Source of the DNA: Metaphire vulgaris
Lineage: Eukaryota; Annelida; Clitellata; Crassiclitellata; Megascolecidae
Reading direction: 5' to 3'
Assembly (NCBI GenBank): GCA_018105865.1
Contig: CM030865.1
Coordinates: 6,370,198-6,434,197, forward strand
DNA length: 64,000 bases
Shown: positions 49,166-61,078 of the stretch, in pieces
Layout: each line of letters starts with the position of its first letter
Numbering within the stretch: position 1 is the stretch's first letter
Translations under genes and position numbers: made by a program
Notes under the pieces: generated by a model
Seen by the model: only the letters and a program-made list of their open reading frames with translations
What the model was told of the DNA's origin: nothing
Database searches by the model: none

Positions 49166-49350
49166 CAGGGGCGTAGCCAGGAATTTGATTTGGGAGGGTC
49201 TAAATATTTTGGGTGGGTATAAATCTCAGCTATAAACCACATAAACCATATAAACCACATATAACCACATGTAAATCACATAAAAAAATTTAAGGTATAC
49301 TGATTTTGGGGGTATATATACCGATATATCCCCCCGTCGCTACGCCCCTG
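49166..49350 (+). mobile_element. hAT-like MITE, CAGGGGCGTAGCC family, 80 bp before a cyclase exon
   Basis: Ends CAGGGGCGTAGCCAGG and CGTCGCTACGCCCCTG; perfect duplication TTGCCATT at 49158-49165 and 49351-49358. Very close in sequence to the 8174 copy, including ATAAACCACATAAACC. Confidence 0.92.
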
Positions 49351-49430
49351 TTGCCATTCGGTTCGGCTTCATAAACAGAATCGATCTAGAATTTCTGGAA
49401 TATGATTGTTCTGTATTTCTCGTCACTCAG

Positions 49431-49608
49431 GGCATGGCGTACCTGCACTCGACGGAGCTCAGGTCTCACGGCCATCTGACGAGTTCAAAGTGCGTCATCA
49501 GCAGCCGATGGACTTGTAAGATTGCTGGATACGGATTCAGAAGACTAAGGGCCTGTGGACACACTCCTCCCATAGCTGAACAAACTCTTGATAATGCATA
49601 TTTCCGAG
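49431..49608 (+). CDS. receptor guanylate cyclase exon (KHD catalytic-loop equivalent)
   Basis: Acceptor TCACTCAG, donor CGAG|GTATGT; phase 0 to 1. It reads GMAYLHSTELRSHGHLTSSK, CVISSRWTCKIAGYGF and TPPIAEQTLDNAYFR. SHGHLTSSKCVI stands where kinases have HRDLK..N and GC-A has HGNLKSSNCVV; GYG replaces DFG (DYG in GC-A). The pseudo-catalytic Asp, Lys and Asn positions are thus all changed, beyond the usual KHD divergence, so phosphotransfer is very unlikely. Confidence 0.93.
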
Positions 49609-50526
49609 GTATGTGAAAGTCAATCGGTGGCCTCTCTCTGTCTCTGTCTCTGCCTGTCTCTGTCTCTGTCTTTGTATCTCTCTGGACATTTCGGCAGGCA
49701 GATTGTCAGCTAAAGTAAGAGATGATCTAATATAGAATAGTACACTCAGAGGAGACGCGTAATGGAAGCTAGTGGTTGCCTAGGCAACCCCCCAAATCTT
49801 GTTGTGTATAAAAATTTCATAGTATTGCGTGATAAGGAGAATAATTATCGTTTGGGACAATTACCTTTTTAGTGAGAAACTATAAAATATGGCTACTAAA
49901 AGACACGCTCACTTTTTAAGCAGGCCCCTTCAGAGGCTGAAGGAGGCCCGGACCAGTTGGAATTTTGAGACATCTCCTAGCCTTCCCAAAAATTAAAATT
50001 TTTACAAGCAAAAAAGGTAATCGCCAATTTTGAGGACGCATGGTACCTTTCTAGCTTTCCCAAAATCCCAAAATGACAAGCAAAAAGGTCATCACCAAAT
50101 TTTGAGGCCCCTCCTAGTAATACTAGTTGCTGTCTAGCTTCTAACTCTCCCAAAATTCTAGACAAGGAAAAAAGGGAGGCCCCAACATATGGAGGCCCGG
50201 GCCAAATGGCCCTCCTGGACCCCTCTGAATAGGCCTGAATTTGAGACCTAACGGTTATAAGTCAGTAACATTTATACCAGGGCGTCGGGATTCCCGGGAT
50301 TGGGCATCCTCCAAAAAATTGATGAGCGGCGCTACTGAGAACAATAATACAGATAACAGTATGAATTTCATAAAATATCTTTACACCGGCAAAATGTTCA
50401 AGGCATCTCATAGTTTATATAAAAATTAAGATTAAAAACTGCTGAAAAAATTATATTGGTCACATGTCTTGCAAAAATATTAATAAAGTGTATTAAGAAA
50501 TGTTAAAATAGGATAGGCTCTAATTA

Positions 50527-52912
50527 CACTGGTCAACAAATTTTATGCAAGTTTTTGTTTCCTCTACAAATTTTGGTGAAACTAATAGATTTTGACTTGC
50601 TGAACACAAATATGTAATTAGAATTTCTGTATCACGTAAGGTTTTTAAGAAATCGACAATTTAGCATTTAGTATTGTAACGTCTTCTGCAACATAATCCT
50701 ACAGAAGGATCTAGGCAATAATGACAAGACATGAGAAAATTAGAAATGTTTTGCTGTAGATTTTCGTTTGTAGTCACTGTCCTGTGCTTCACGTATCAGT
50801 GACCAACAGTAGTCTCCGAGCATAGACGGACTCCACTTTCGCTGGTAGCGTTTCTCGATGCTGGCAATGTCTTTGTGAAATCTTTCACCATGTTCATCAC
50901 TGAAGGCGCCGAGATTGTCCGGGAAGAAGTCCAAGTGAGAATGAAGGAAGAGTATCTTCAGTGACATGTTGCATTTCATTGCCTTGTAAGCTTGTAGCAG
51001 ATTTCCAACTTGTTCAACATAGTTTGGCGCCTTGTAGTTGCCCAGAAAGTTAGCAACAACATCCCTGAAGGCTGTCCAGGCAACATGCTCGGCACCCTGC
51101 AGAAGGCCCTCAAAGTGACTGTCCTTGGGCATCTCTCGAATCTGTGGGCCAACAAAAACGCCTTCTTTTATTTTAGCATCACTGGTGCGTGGAAACCTCT
51201 GTCGTAAGTATGTAAAGGTTTCACTTTCTTTGTTCATTGCTTTGACAAAGTTTTTCATTAACCCAAGTTTGATGTGCAAAGGTGGGAGATAAATGTTCTT
51301 CGGATCAACGAGAAGATCATGTTTAACGTTCTTCTGTCCTGGAACCAAGTCCCTGCGAGGTGGCCAGACCTTTCTCACATAATGTGAATCTCTAGCTCGG
51401 CTGTCCCACTCACAAAGAAAGAAGCAGTACTTGGTGTAGCCTAGCTGCAGACCGAGTAGAATTGCAGCAACTTTCAGATCTCCACATATATTCCAGTTGT
51501 ATGTCGAGTATTCTATGTGTTTCAATAGCAGCTGCATGTTCTCATATGTTTCCTTCATGTAAGCAGCATGTCCAATGGGTGCTGAAGGGTATGAATTGCC
51601 ATTGTGCAGCAAAACAGCCTTTAAACTTAACAGCAAAGAGTCAACAAAAAGTCGCCATTCGGATGGATTGTGCTTACAGCCGAACGCAGAAAGCAATCCA
51701 TCAATGTCAATGCAAAAAGTAAGACTGTCGATTTTTTTAAAGAATCGAGTCAAGTCTTCATGCCGTTTACGAAATACTGAAATTTTTGTACCTGGAGAGA
51801 GCAGATTCCATCCTTGCAACCTAGATCCAAGCAATTCTGCTTGATTTTTTGACAAATCTAAGTCTCTGACCAGATCATTGAGCTCTGCCTGAGAAATCAA
51901 ATGAGGATTGCTGGATGTCGATGGCTCAAACTCTGGGTCTTCCGTAGCTGAATCATCAACTATCTGCAGCATTTCATCTGTCTCTGCATGCTCGTCCTCG
52001 TCCTCCAGTGTCCAAAACTCGGGGTTGGAACAGGAAGACTCTCGTCGTGTGGAACTGGTCTCATTGCCGAGGCAAGGTTAGGATACTCAATAGACTTCCT
52101 ATTCTTTGAAGAAAATCCTGTAACATTCGTCATGCAGAAATAGCAATCCGTTACATGATTATTCTGCTCCCTCCATATCATTGGTATGGCGAATGGCATG
52201 GATGGACGCTTACCTGCAAGCCAAGCTTGCAGACTGGTAGCACAAGACGAACAACATATATGAGGTGCTCATACTTTGTCCTGGTCGCCAATTTTGCATC
52301 CAAAGTATAACTCATATCCTTTCTTTATGATTGCTGTCATACTCCGCTTCTGTGATTTCAACGTAAACTCTCCACAGATGTAGCAGAACGTGTCACTGCT
52401 ATTGCGACATCGACGCAACATTTCAGAAACTTTAATTAAATTAGTTAATATATTCAATTCACAACCTTTAACTAAACAGTTATATCTCATCAAATAGAAA
52501 GACTGCAGCTGCTTCCTAGTGCTGCTTGGTATTTATATAGGACTGCGTAACCATAGCAACAATACATGCTAGGCATGTAGTCTTTGAAGACAGGTTTGGG
52601 CGCGTCTGGGCATGTCTGGGCATGCCTAATTATACTAATTTTCAAAATCCATGTAGTTAAGTGAGCCAGCAGTGCATATTACATCTGTTATGGCGGTCAC
52701 ATAAGATTCTTGCCTAACCTGAATACCCATAACTCAGATAACTCTCGTAAACCACGATTTTAAAATTCTTATAATTTTAAAATTTTAAATCAGCTTTTTC
52801 TCAAAAAACTTACGTGATAGGAAAATTTCAAAATTATTCCTATAATCAGCATGACAAAATCTACCTGGAACACCAGAAATTGCACAGGAAACAAAAACCT
52901 TGTTGACCAGTG
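50527..52912 (-). mobile_element. CACTA/EnSpm-like DNA transposon, complete ends
   Basis: The left end CACTGGTCAACAA is matched by TTGTTGACCAGTG at the right end, and the similarity continues inward with short gaps (TTTTTGTTTCCT, then TAGATTTTG on both sides), giving imperfect inverted repeats of about 60-75 bp. TTA flanks both ends (50524-50526 and 52913-52915). A CACTG terminus with a 3-bp duplication is what CACTA/EnSpm elements of animals show. The element sits in the intron between cyclase exons ending 49608 and starting 53235 and carries one broken minus-strand gene. Length is 2386 bp. The superfamily call is inference from ends plus gene motifs. Confidence 0.8.
50740..52493 (-). pseudogene. 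transposase-like gene of the CACTA-like element (one nonsense, one frameshift)
   Basis: Three collinear minus-strand pieces make one protein of about 580 residues. Piece 1 (52493-52269) has a Cys-rich start (CRNSSDTFCYICGEF). A TGA at 52269-52271, probably from TGG, interrupts it; the same frame resumes with HICCSSCATSLQAWLAGKRP, a second Cys cluster, and runs to 51960. Near 52015 a 1-nt deletion shifts the frame; the continuing frame gives the 410-codon piece ending 50740. This last part has NICGDLKVAAILLGLQLG, CFFLC, LHSHLDFFPDNLGAFSDEHG and ERFHKDI. GD..a...lG followed by C..C recalls CACTA transposases. Similar proteins recur in many copies in invertebrate genomes (from memory). Exact catalytic residues are not assigned. 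Confidence 0.75.
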
Positions 52913-53234
52913 TTATCTAATACAATAACCAAGGTCCGAAGACGAGATTTGCTGGCCTAATAAGTTCCGACACGAAATTTAAAGTTTCCCGAGGCCAGGA
53001 TTTCTTTATATCTTGGCAGGTTGCGCTTTTCATTCAGCTTAACACTCTGAAGTTCTGTTCCACTGATTGTCATCAGAAAGCAGAATATGCAAACACGCAG
53101 TCAAAAATAAAAGTTAAACCAGCTCCGCTCTGTTAACAAACTGTAGGCATTCTTAAGTTCACGTTTTTAGTATCATATTGTGGTTGCTAATATTTGACAG
53201 CAATAGCAGCAGAACTTTGAATGTTTTTGACCAG

Positions 53235-53396
53235 AGCTCCTTTGGACGGCGCCTGAGCTACTTCGACTTCAGCCAGATAAGCGACCGTACAATGGGACGA
53301 AGGAAGGAGACATCTATTCATTCGCCATTATCTGCCAAGAGGCAATTTGCTCCAGCGGCCCATATTCAAGAGAAGCCTCTGGAATGCAATACCAAG
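53235..53396 (+). CDS. receptor guanylate cyclase exon (KHD C-lobe, APE and DVYSFG equivalents)
   Basis: Acceptor TTTTTGACCAG, donor CAAG|GTCTGA; phase 1 to 1. Joined on both sides it reads FRE-LLWTAPELLRL, then YNGTKEGDIYSFAIICQEAI and SSGPYSREASGMQYQ. LWTAPELLR and GD.YSF.II..E are diagnostic for receptor cyclases. The exon is hidden under another open frame in the same interval that starts at 53178. It lies 322 bp right of the CACTA-like insertion. Confidence 0.92.
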
Positions 53397-53915
53397 GTCT
53401 GACAATATCTTGCAATTACAATTTGATGGATAACCTAAGATTCACAGAAGTGTTTTATCCAGACTCCATGCCTTTGGGGAGAGGGGAAACTGACATGGCT
53501 GGATGGAAGAGACACAGTTCAATGCAAAGAATTGTCATTGCTGGGATTTTTTGCGAGGGCGATTCTTTGTGTGGTAGGGTAAGGATTGGAGCTGCATTCA
53601 AGAGCCAGCGGTTGGGTGGCCTGCACTTCCCTCTCTCACGTTCATCGTTGAAAGTATTTTTTAAAATGTTATCAGTTGGAAGTTTTTGCGTTCGCTTCCA
53701 TTTTTTGTTTCGAAATCTGATATCGATGCACTTTCAGTGCATACTGAAAAGAGCCCTTTACTGTTTGTTCGGGATCATGCATTGCACAGGTAGAGTATCA
53801 CAGGTAGAACTACGCAAGCAATACCGTACAAGGTAGAAGTGAAAATGAAAGATGAATACACGTAGAGAACCATTTTTGAGAAGAGACATGATGGATTGTT
53901 AGCCAAATGCGGTAT

Positions 53916-54328
53916 GGGGCTGTCCATTAATTACGTCAACAATTTAGGGGGAGGGGGTTTGAAAAAGTTTGACAGTTGTTGACAGGGGAGAGGGGGGTCA
54001 AGATAAGTTGACGTCAACAATTTCACTTTTTACAAATAATCAAAAACTAGGAAATTTCATGGAATACTACTTATCATAATGGAAAAAGGCATGGCAAAAA
54101 GGTCATAACCATCACATTTTGACACTCGACGAGCAAAAAAGGGAAAAATGGTCATCGTCGCAAAAATATTAACCTTGTTATTGGGACCTGTCATTGATCT
54201 GGGGGGGTCAAAAGTTTTTGACGTAATTATAGCCTTATAGGGGGTTAACTGAAAGTTGACAGTTGTTGACAAGGGAGAGGGGGTCAAAAATTGCCCAAAA
54301 TTTGTTGACATAATTAATGGACAGCCCC
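53916..54328 (+). mobile_element. GGGGCTGTCC-family MITE, full length
   Basis: Ends GGGGCTGTCCATTAATTACG and ATAATTAATGGACAGCCCC; TAT on both sides. Internal GTTGACAGTTGTTGACA repeats. Confidence 0.82.
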
Positions 54329-54559
54329 TATATATCAGCCTGTCTGAAAATTTTTAAAGCAACAATGTTCTCGAAGTTGATACGGAGAATCATAGTTAAA
54401 GTAACTTATACTTTCTTGGCCGAGTGTATTGGACGATTTCTTTTCTATGGTCCAGATTGCCATTTGAGATTTAGGCTTACAGTAGGATTCTAGTTGACAC
54501 AGATTGCGACAAATTAAATGCTGTATTTTTAAATGATATGTCCTTACATTTATTTAAAG

Positions 54560-54734
54560 AAATAATAAAAGAAGTGAAGAAGAAATCTAAAGTACCATTT
54601 CGACCTTCGCTCGCAGAAGCCACATGCAGTCTCGAATTCCAGTCACTGATAGAGAACTGCTGGCATGAAATACCAAAGAAGAGGCCTGCCTTTCATAAAA
54701 TCATCTTCGAACTAGACAATTTCTTAGAAAACGT
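54560..54734 (+). CDS. receptor guanylate cyclase exon (end of KHD)
   Basis: Acceptor TTTATTTAAAG, donor ACGT|GTAAGT; phase 1 to 2. It reads EIIKEVKKKSKVPFRPSLAE, CSLEFQSLIENCWHEIPKKR and PAFHKIIFELDNFLENV, matching the PFRPSL....L..L...CW...P..RP.F..I...L.. end of the KHD. A GGGGCTGTCC-family MITE lies 231 bp upstream. Confidence 0.94.
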
Positions 54735-55835
54735 GTAAGTCTCTAAATGGCTAGACCGGTGTAGTATACGAAGTTTGTCGGTCAATATACTTCTGGTTGA
54801 GTGCGGTGTTATTTAAGCTATGGTTTTTCAGTTACAGTTTCAGTTATGTTTTTTCAGTTACAGTTACAGCTTTTTCCCTGATGACATTAACAACATGTAA
54901 ATGAATGTGTATACATCACTTAGTTATGGGTTAGTGAAGTAAAGCAAAAATAATTAATTCAAACTTGGTTATGCCTCTATCATGTTGATTAAGCAGCTAT
55001 TTCACACTACAGAAATTCAATACCTTTAGTCGAAACTGCATCTGCTGCTTCTTTTCCCGCAATTTCTATCTTGATTCTAAAATCAGCTGCAATTTCCTTA
55101 TGCCTTTGAATGGTTATCCATGTTTTCTTGCTGCATTTTTCCTTTCAATAACCAATTTCGAGCAAAATAAAGGTCGCCGCGCTTGTTTCTTCTTATTTAT
55201 TATGTATTTAACTGTTTAACTCACCCCCAAAACCCATTTGGTGCCCCCTCACCTCGACGCCCGGGGCGTAATCCCCCACCTGCCCCCATCGCTACGCTCT
55301 GGTAAACAGTAAACAAGCACATGCAGGCCAAAGCTTGGTCTGATCAGGTGTGGACAATGGAATGTAGACCGTTTAACCAAGGTCATCCAATCAAGCAACC
55401 ACTGTTTGTTTGAGGTCTGTACTATAGCCCTGAATCTTGGCCCAAAAGAACATTGCCCTCTCTGAGTCATGCAAGTTTTGCCATAACAATTGAAGCCCTA
55501 CAGAATTGTTCAACAAACACAAATAAACTTATAAATTATTTTTCACTTGTATACATTTTTCTATTACTTAACTGCTTCACTTTATTCTATTACAGTTACA
55601 GTTAAAGTTATTTGTCATTTTTCAGTTACAGTTAAAGTTTTAGTTAACTGACAGTTATTTTTCAGTTATTTTAGGTATTTAGTTAGAATTACCATTAACT
55701 GAGAGAACACTGGTTGAGTGTTCGTTGACTGTCGCTGCGGAACTCCGCTGCGTGACGATCGAGCGAAGACGACACCGGACTTCAGTTGCAAAGGCGCCGA
55801 CCCGGCACGTGCAGTTGCTGGCTCGTCCGCCCAGG

Positions 55836-56089
55836 CAGTGGCTCGCAGCCAGGACTTTGCGAAGGGGAGTTATGGTTCCCAAAATTCCCAACTTTGGAAA
55901 ATTCTGACAACCAAAAAATCAAGACAAGCAAAAAGATCGTCAGCTATTATTATGCTTCAATAATTGAAATATATAGAATTAAAAAATTGGTCGCCAAGGG
56001 GTTTTTAGCCTCCCAAACTCCCCTTCACTACACTGCGAACAGCTAAGGGGTTTTAACCTTCACCCCTACCCCCTTTGGATACGCCACTG
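55836..56089. mobile_element. hAT-like MITE
   Basis: Ends CAGTGGCTCGCAGCCAGG and TTTGGATACGCCACTG; flanks CGCCCAGG / TGCCCAGG (7 of 8). Confidence 0.75.
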
Positions 56090-57750
56090 TGCCCAGGCCT
56101 TCGTGTGATTCCTCCGGTTGCAGTAGCTGCTCCCTCGACCCTTCCAGTACACTACGATTGAGCGACTGACGGACAGACTGGACTGCGAACTCAACATGCC
56201 TTGTCGGGCGCCTGTATTTATTGTAACAAAGCTCAATGCAACTCAATGCGCGTACAGTCGCAAGAACCAACATAGAGTTCATATTTCACAACAGTCTTGA
56301 GTTCATATCTCGAAATCTTCTAAACAGCCTAGACAAATAATATTCCCTTATTCTGTTTCTTAAGTTATGGATATCCTGTGTTTGTGTGTTAGTGTGTAAA
56401 CGTGCTTGTCTGTCTTGTATGCCGGTGGTGTGATTGTTTGAGTGCTTGTGTGTGTGCTTGTCTGTGTGCTTGTGTGTGTTTGCACGTGTGTTTGTGTGTG
56501 TGTTTTTTGTATGTGACCTTTGGAGGTGTTGTATGTCTAAGGTGACTTTGGTGATGCGTTTGTAGGTGCACTTGCTAACCTCTTAAGAATTATTATTTTT
56601 ATTAATGTTTTTACTATTTCCTATCCTACACCTCTTAATTAACCTTCGCTTTCACTATAGTAATAGCAACGCTTAATGAATCCAGTTCACCAAATTCTGG
56701 TTATTCTGTCAGCGCGTCAAACTGTCGTGATCTTTTCAGTAACAGGATTCGGAAAGACGAATGGAGTGCGCATTCAGTCGGTTCCTTCGAGAACTCTAGT
56801 AACTAAGATAGCTAGGTTTTTGAATAATGTCTATAGTGAAAGCGGTAATTGTGACTAGAAACAGCCTCAAGATTTATGTGTCCAATGAGCGATGTATGAA
56901 TCGGCTAGATCGGACGGACACTTCGACTGTAATCCGACTAGAGAAGAACCATATTGCGAATCTGCGAATTTGTATAATCTTATTTGTTCGGCCTGTATTG
57001 TCTTTTTGAGCATTTCATCTTCATTTCCCGGAACAGATTTTTGGGTTTTGGTAGGCCTGCAGTATTCGCATTTTCATCTATAAACACTGAGAATAATATT
57101 CTGGGAGTTTTGCAGTCTCTACATAGTGGCCTAAGAGCAAGGGTCAAGCCCGAACCTGCCAAATGGGTGCCTTAAGGGATAGACCCATCCACCCAAACAT
57201 CAATATCAATCATAAGTTCCGTTGCGAGTCAATAGATTCCAATATTGCATGGAATCCTTACTTCAGCTACACTAAGACACACTGAATCATGATATTCATG
57301 AATTTCGTTCTAAAAAAGTCACGACTTACGTGGAGGCATATGCATGACACATGCATCGTCCGCTCTTAGGCCCTACACATCTTGAGTTGTCTTAGAGGAT
57401 CTAATTTGGCGGTGGTGTTGCTATTATTGTTTAGTACAATATTTCTAACATCTTTCGCGGTCTTGTTTAATATTTTTCAACTTCCTTCAAAATCTGCAAA
57501 TACTGCATCGTTAATTGTTGATGAGACGGTGCTTTTTCTAATAATGGTTCTTACTAAATTCTGGAGTCTTAATAAATTCAGAGTCTTCGGTCGCTCTTAG
57601 CACGCCTATTTGCAAACATCTCAGGATTGCTACTTGAACTTCGAATTTTTGAGTAGAAGATACAGCTGGCTGACAAATTGCAAATGGCCAACTCTTCAAG
57701 AGATTAACTTCTAGCGCTACTTAGATCTTTGCTAATATTTTGATTTGCAG

Positions 57751-57900
57751 AGGGGAAACTCATGCTGGGATAGCGGAAAAGTTGATGATGAGGACAGAGA
57801 AGCATGCGATGAATCTGGCTGATCTTGTGCAAGAAGCAACCGCTGAACTGATCACAGAAAAAAAGAAAGCGGACGATTTGCTGAATTCTCTGCTGCCGAG
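57751..57900 (+). CDS. receptor guanylate cyclase exon (coiled-coil linker)
   Basis: Acceptor TGATTTGCAG, donor CCGAG|GTACAC; phase 2 to 2. It reads GETHAGIAEKLMMRTEKHAM, NLADLVQEATAELITEKKKA and DDLLNSLLPR: the conserved signalling helix (L..LV.E.T.EL..EK.K...LL...LP) that couples KHD to the cyclase. The frame reads on for 18 codons past the donor, but joining at LLPR to FVVEKLESG of the next exon restores the family pattern LLPRxVAExLxxG. Confidence 0.93.
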
Positions 57901-58109
57901 GTACACAACAGACGCTGTGCGTCAGAGTTCAATGTTTAATGAAGAGAATAATTAAATATTACAATTACATTTGTTGGAGCCGTGACGGGAGAAATGCTGA
58001 ACTGTCTGGTGAATGTATTGTGTGAACCTAAATGAAATTCTTAAATTGAGTGATAAAAATTATCATTTGTATCGCAATCTCGACTTAATCTTCTTTCGTC
58101 TTTATGTGT

Positions 58110-58975
58110 CCTCCTCTGTCAGAGGGCTGTGACAGTCATCTCCATCTATTTATCTATCTCTCTTCTATCTCCTCTCTCTCTCTCTCTACTGCCTCTCTTT
58201 TAAAGCTCAATAGTTCTTTGTGCTTGTCCAGTCAAAGACGTCGTCCATACAGCTTCTTCTCGGTTGCCCTCTTCCCACGTTCCTTCTGTTCTACCTCTAT
58301 TATTATAATTATCAATAGCAGGTTTCCGACCGATCCTCACATGATGTGACAGGCGCAGGACATTTTTCTTCGGATTAGTTCCCGTTTTCACGCTGCTGTT
58401 GTTTTGCTTCTTTCTACGAATGTGTCTTTTGTTATCTTGTCCATTCAGCTGATTCTCAAGATCCTTCTGCAACACCATAATTCAAAGGCCGTGATCTTTT
58501 CCGTAATCTTCTTGTTACTTGTCCAGGTTTCGCACCCATAAGTAGGCACTGGGAATATGTAGCATTGGATGAACCTATTCTCTACCTCGATTTTGAGAAC
58601 TCTTCTCATGAACCCTTTCATCCTCAAAAAGGCTTTCTTGGCCACACCTATTCTCATTCTGATCTCCTTCTTATTTCGACCGTCGTCTGTGATGTAACTC
58701 CATAGGAATTTATTCCACTAGCTGTAGCTGTACATTGTCAATGATGCTGTTGCACGTCTTTAGTTTTTTTTTACTGACTACCATGATTTTTTGTTTTTTT
58801 CAATTTTAATTCCATTCCGTATTCTGTGCCAATCGTGCTCGTCATCAGGGTCTTCAAGTCTTCTTCATTTTCAGTTAATAAGGAGGTGTCATCTGTATAC
58901 CTTAACCTTATGTTGTTTATATCGTATTCTCCTTTTTAAACTCTAGGTTTTTATGTCTAGATTTCTTTTTCATAT
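58110..58975 (-). mobile_element. LINE RT and C-terminal fragment in cyclase intron
   Basis: Minus strand holds RLRYTDDTSLLTENEEDLKT (YxDD active-site box), then AKKAFLRMKGFMRRVLKIEV, PTYGCETWTSNKKITEKITA and ELWCCRRILRIS. Frame is broken several times. Confidence 0.85.
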
Positions 58976-59059
58976 AGTTCGTAGTTGCAAGATAACCTCT
59001 CTTGTATAGCTGTCTTTTATAAATCCTGTTTGATTTTCAAACGTAAACATTTACAGTAT

Positions 59060-59517
59060 TTAAATGGCCCGCCTCATCTATCGCTCCAGATGGGGAGCAC
59101 ATATCACTCCACTCCTGAAGGACCGATTGCATTGGTTAAGGATCCGCGAGCGGGTAGCGTTCAAGCGACATTGGCTGACGTACCGCGCCCTAAACGACCC
59201 TCATTGCCCGACATATCTCTCCGAGCTGATCGTGAGAACTACAGCGATCGAACGTCGTTCCATACTTCGATCCGGACACAATGCTCAACTGGTTGTCCCT
59301 CCTCCCCTTCGGACAGCGGGTCTCGGAGACAGATCCTTCCGGCGTGGCAACCCTGCTTCGTGGAACTTGCTCCCGAAGACAGTGACAACTGAGTCACTGC
59401 CTGAGCGGTTCCGGAAGCAGTTGAAGACGCACCTGTTTAACAGCTCGGTTTTGTAAAGCGCTCTTGACTTTGCCTTGATGACATGTTTACTGCGCTTAAA
59501 AAATTGTCTTGCATAAC

Positions 59518-59568
<51 letters not shown>

Positions 59569-59580
59569 TTAAAGTAGACT
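59060..59580 (+). mobile_element. L2-like LINE 3' end
   Basis: Reads HITPLLKDRLHWLRIRERVA, FKRHWLTYRALNDPHCPTYL, VVPPPLRTAGLGDRSFRRGN and QLKTHLFNSSVL, then TGCGCTTAAAAAATTGTC and (AAT)n. Close relative of the 38640 copy; inserted beside the minus-strand LINE at 58110-58975. Confidence 0.88.
59517..59568. repeat. (AAT)n LINE tail
   Basis: Seventeen AAT units ending the L2-like fragment. Confidence 0.95.
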
Positions 59581-59627
59581 GATATTACATTGAACTTTGA
59601 ACTCGAAAATGAACTACTTTACTGTAG

Positions 59628-59751
59628 ATTTGTCGTAGAGAAACTTGAATCTGGACAGGCGTTCGAAGCGCATGAATACGACATGATCACAATTTCCTAC
59701 TCAGACATCGTTGGTTTCACGAAGATTTCCGCTCAAAGCACACCAATGCAG
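59628..59751 (+). CDS. receptor guanylate cyclase exon (start of cyclase domain, first metal Asp)
   Basis: Acceptor TTTACTGTAG, donor CAG|GTCAGC; phase 2 to 0. It reads FVVEKLESGQAFEAHEYDMI then TISYSDIVGFTKISAQSTPM. SDIVGFT carries the first metal-binding Asp of class III cyclases and is intact. The exon begins 60 bp after an AAT microsatellite that forms the tail of a LINE fragment. Confidence 0.95.
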
Positions 59752-60056
59752 GTCAGCTCGTTGCCTAATCTCAGCTGATCTTACCTAATTTAAATGGAAT
59801 GAAATGGTGAGCGCAAGAATTAACGGACGAATGAACGAAAGCTGTAATAGGCCTATATGATTGAACGAGCGAGCAAAAGAACAATAGGACCAGGGTGTCG
59901 AACTCTTCAAATACCTTCAGTAATGTAAAAATCTAGATGGGTCACCAAATATTATAGAGGAAACAAAAGCTTCATCAAAGATCTGTCGAGCGTGTTATTT
60001 ATTGAATACTCTCATCTGTTATTAAACTTTGTGTCTTTATTAATAAATGTTTACAG

Positions 60057-60125
60057 GTTGTGCAGCTTCTTAGTGCAATGTATCTCAGGTTCGATGAAAT
60101 AACAGATATTCACAAGGCTTACAAG
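60057..60125 (+). CDS. receptor guanylate cyclase exon (cyclase domain helix)
   Basis: 23 codons, phase 0 both ends; acceptor TGTTTACAG, donor AAG|GTCAGA. VVQLLSAMYLRFDEITDIHK-AYK matches V..LL..LY..FD.....FDVYK of guanylate cyclases. Confidence 0.92.
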
Positions 60126-60402
60126 GTCAGATTTTGTGAAAGAATATTTCCGCTTTTCGCTCAAATTTATATTTAAAGCGTGACTAAATGTTTAGAAACA
60201 CGTTCGAAAGGTTGTCATTTCGCTGAATATGATTACAAAATAGGTAAATGTAAATGTAAAGTAACTTCCAAAGGAGCATTTAGTTTAGCCTATAGAAATG
60301 ATGATAGTATTCGGAATCTAAGCAGAAGGGAAAACTTCGCACGAATGGACCACAAGGAACCAGAGAAGAACAAATTATGGAAATCATCGCTTGTCAACAT
60401 TT

Positions 60403-60799
60403 GAGGCTGCCCATTAATTACGTCAACAATTTAGGGGGAGGGGGTTTGAAAAAGTTTGACAGTTGTTGACAGGGGGTCAAGAGAAGTTGACGTCAACAAT
60501 TTCACCTTTCACAAATAATCAAAAAAGAGGAAATTTCATGAAATACTACTTATTACAATGGAAAAAATCATGGCAAAAAGGTCATCACCACCACATTTTG
60601 ACACTCGATGAGAAAAAAGGTTAAAAATGGTCATCACCGCAAAAAATAATAACCTTGTTATTGGGACCTGTCATTGATCTGGGGGAGGTCAAAAGTTTTG
60701 ACGTAATTATGGGGGGTTAAGTGAAAGTTGACAGTTGTTGACAAGGGGAGGGGGTCAAAAATTGCCCCAAAATTGTTGACATAATTAATGGACAGCCCC
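60403..60799 (+). mobile_element. GGGGCTGTCC-family MITE, full length
   Basis: Ends GAGGCTGCCCATTAATTACG and ATAATTAATGGACAGCCCC; TTT on both sides. Close to the 53916 copy throughout. Confidence 0.82.
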
Positions 60800-61078
60800 T
60801 TTGATGAAAGGTGAACCTGAAAATTTACACGTTTACATAGAATCGATTTTTCCATGGAGGAGGGTGGATTGAAGCTACTGGTTAAATTGCCACATTAGTG
60901 GCTGGTAGATTCACTGAATTGTCGTTTCATCAAGGCTAAAGAAATCACTCACGTCCTACATCTATATGATTTTGGCTACTAAGACATTTCAACGTATAGA
61001 AAAAGATTTTACTGAGTAGATATATTGTAAAGTGTGTGCATTGATCGTTGAATGTAGTATTTGTGGCACTGGTGCTAG

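Noticed and set aside
50740..51972. 410-codon frame as a host gene
   Set aside because: It lies within exact transposon ends with TTA duplications and its upstream part is broken.
53178..53402. 74-codon frame starting at 53178
   Set aside because: Shadow of the cyclase exon LLWTAPELLR in the neighbouring frame.
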